The position numbers and the translations under genes are program-made. From positions 1-62,146 of the forward strand of contig CAZTCR010000014.1 in the NCBI GenBank assembly GCA_964612185.1: a stretch of 62,146 nucleotides of DNA, read 5' to 3'. Positions 61,574-62,146 of this stretch are shown piece after piece. This DNA comes from UBA1447 sp964612185. GTDB taxonomy: Bacteria; Bacillota; Clostridia; Oscillospirales; Acutalibacteraceae. The notes below the pieces were generated by a model. That model made no database searches, was not told the origin of the DNA, and saw only the letters and a list, made by a program, of their open reading frames with translations. Each line of letters opens with the position of its first letter. Position 1 is the stretch's first letter.

Positions 61574-61644
61574 GTAGGGGATGGCGCCTCGACATCCCGT
61601 CAGCGGGCGAACAGACCTGTAGGGTGCGGCATCCTTGACGCACC
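61574..61644. repeat. Two GTAG-hairpin units
   Basis: Unit 1: GTAG, arms GGGATG/CATCCC (61578-61598). Unit 2: GTAG, arms GGTGCG/CGCACC (61623-61644), loop GCATCCTTGA. The same loop occurs at 20208-20217 with other arms. The 221 bases between the fucosidase and the next gene hold nothing else I recognise. Confidence 0.65.
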
Positions 61645-61682
61645 GCAACATAAAGATAACAAAGAAATAACGGAGGATAATT

Positions 61683-61970
61683 ATGATAATAATAGTCGCG
61701 AAAAATTATATTGCTGAAGGTAAAGCGGATGAATTCAAGGCATTGGCAAAACCGCTGATTGCCGCAAGCAGAAAAGAAGAGGGCTGCATTTCCTACAGCC
61801 TGTTTGAGGATATTCACGATAAAAATATCCTGACCTTTATTGAGGAATGGAAAAGCGAAGCGGCTATCCAAATCCACAACAACACGCCGCATTTCACCTC
61901 AACGGTTCCCAAGTTCGGACCTTTAACAGCAAAACCGTCGGATGTCAATCTTTACGAAGTGGTCGGGTAA
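61683..61970 (+). CDS. Antibiotic-biosynthesis-monooxygenase (ABM) fold protein
   Basis: 95 residues. The order VAKNYIAEGKADEFKALAKPLI, EEGCISYSLFEDIHDKNILTFIEEWKSEAAIQIH is the dimeric alpha/beta barrel of ABM/YgiN-like quinol monooxygenases or small-molecule-binding relatives. No membrane segment. GGAGGATAATT precedes the ATG. The reaction is unknown; members include quinol oxidases and heme-degrading enzymes. Confidence 0.85.
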   Translation: MIIIVAKNYIAEGKADEFKALAKPLIAASRKEEGCISYSLFEDIHDKNILTFIEEWKSEAAIQIHNNTPHFTSTVPKFGPLTAKPSDVNLYEVVG

Positions 61971-62146
61971 GACGGAGAATCGTGACTGCATCACGAGAAG
62001 CAATGGATAAGCAGTAGAAAAGCATTGGAGAACGAATCCCCCTCCGGCTGTTGCCGGTTTCCCCCTTTAACAAGGGGGACAAGAACTCCTCTCCTTGCCT
62101 CCCTTGTTAAAGGGAGACCAGCTATGAAGAGTCAAGCAAAATTTTG
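61971..62146. repeat. Palindrome-rich end of the window
   Basis: CGTGA...TCACG (about 61980), CCGGC/GCCGG, CCCCCTT-taac-AAGGGGG (62061-62078) and TCCCTT-gtta-AAGGGA (62100-62115). The last two share the GTTA/TAAC loop of the repeat at 10724. No gene is seen. Confidence 0.5.

Overview
The window reads as a chromosomal segment of a Gram-positive member of the Bacillota, most likely an uncultured clostridial lineage. The evidence is gene content and order: plsX-acpP-rnc-smc, infC-rpmI-rplT, topA with folate-dependent trmFO, gyrB-gyrA and hisS-aspS. Purine-rich Shine-Dalgarno sequences and A/T-rich sigma-A type promoters fit this. I cannot name a genus. Core genes are moderately GC-rich. The stretch from about 8.2 to 22.1 kb is visibly more A/T-rich and looks acquired.

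Layout. 1-2.5 kb: the tail of one family 16 glycoside hydrolase, a second complete copy, and a GPH-type sugar symporter. 2.6-8.1 kb: two AAA ATPases with DUF4143-type C-termini, each behind a consensus promoter carrying a perfect inverted repeat, then a large secreted protein I do not recognise. 8.2-22.1 kb: an accessory, defence-like island with a Fic/antitoxin pair, a DUF4238 protein, a DUF6273+MORN protein, a three-gene operon (MazG-like pyrophosphohydrolase, nuclease-DEAD helicase, DUF4011/SF1 helicase/nuclease/DUF3320) and an AlbA-type ATP-binding regulator. 22.2-25 kb: a two-domain class II aldolase and a class III aminotransferase sharing a hairpin/ribosome-binding-site leader. 25-38 kb: a leftward core block (smc, rnc, an ACP-like gene lacking the carrier serine, plsX, trmFO, topA, dprA, a TrmH-type methylase, rplT, rpmI, infC). 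38-40.8 kb: two small membrane proteins and an O-antigen-ligase-like protein. 41.1-50.4 kb: a rightward exopolysaccharide cluster (glf, two GT2, one GT4, polymerase, flippase, two acyltransferases). 50.6-62 kb: an unknown protein, gyrB, gyrA, mgsA, hisS, aspS, an alpha-L-fucosidase and a small monooxygenase-fold protein.

The intergenic regions hold several families of short palindromic repeats. In two families the loop is conserved and the two arms of the stem change together. Heptamer arrays place stop codons in every frame, and two core genes end in them. One 179-bp array of six hairpins appears inserted into a repeat whose uninterrupted version lies elsewhere in the window.

The best candidates for something new are the three-gene helicase/nuclease/NTP-hydrolase operon, the hairpin elements with co-varying stems, the heptamer stop cassettes, and the ACP homologue without its prosthetic-group serine. 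No rRNA, tRNA, CRISPR array, transposase or integrase gene was found by reading.
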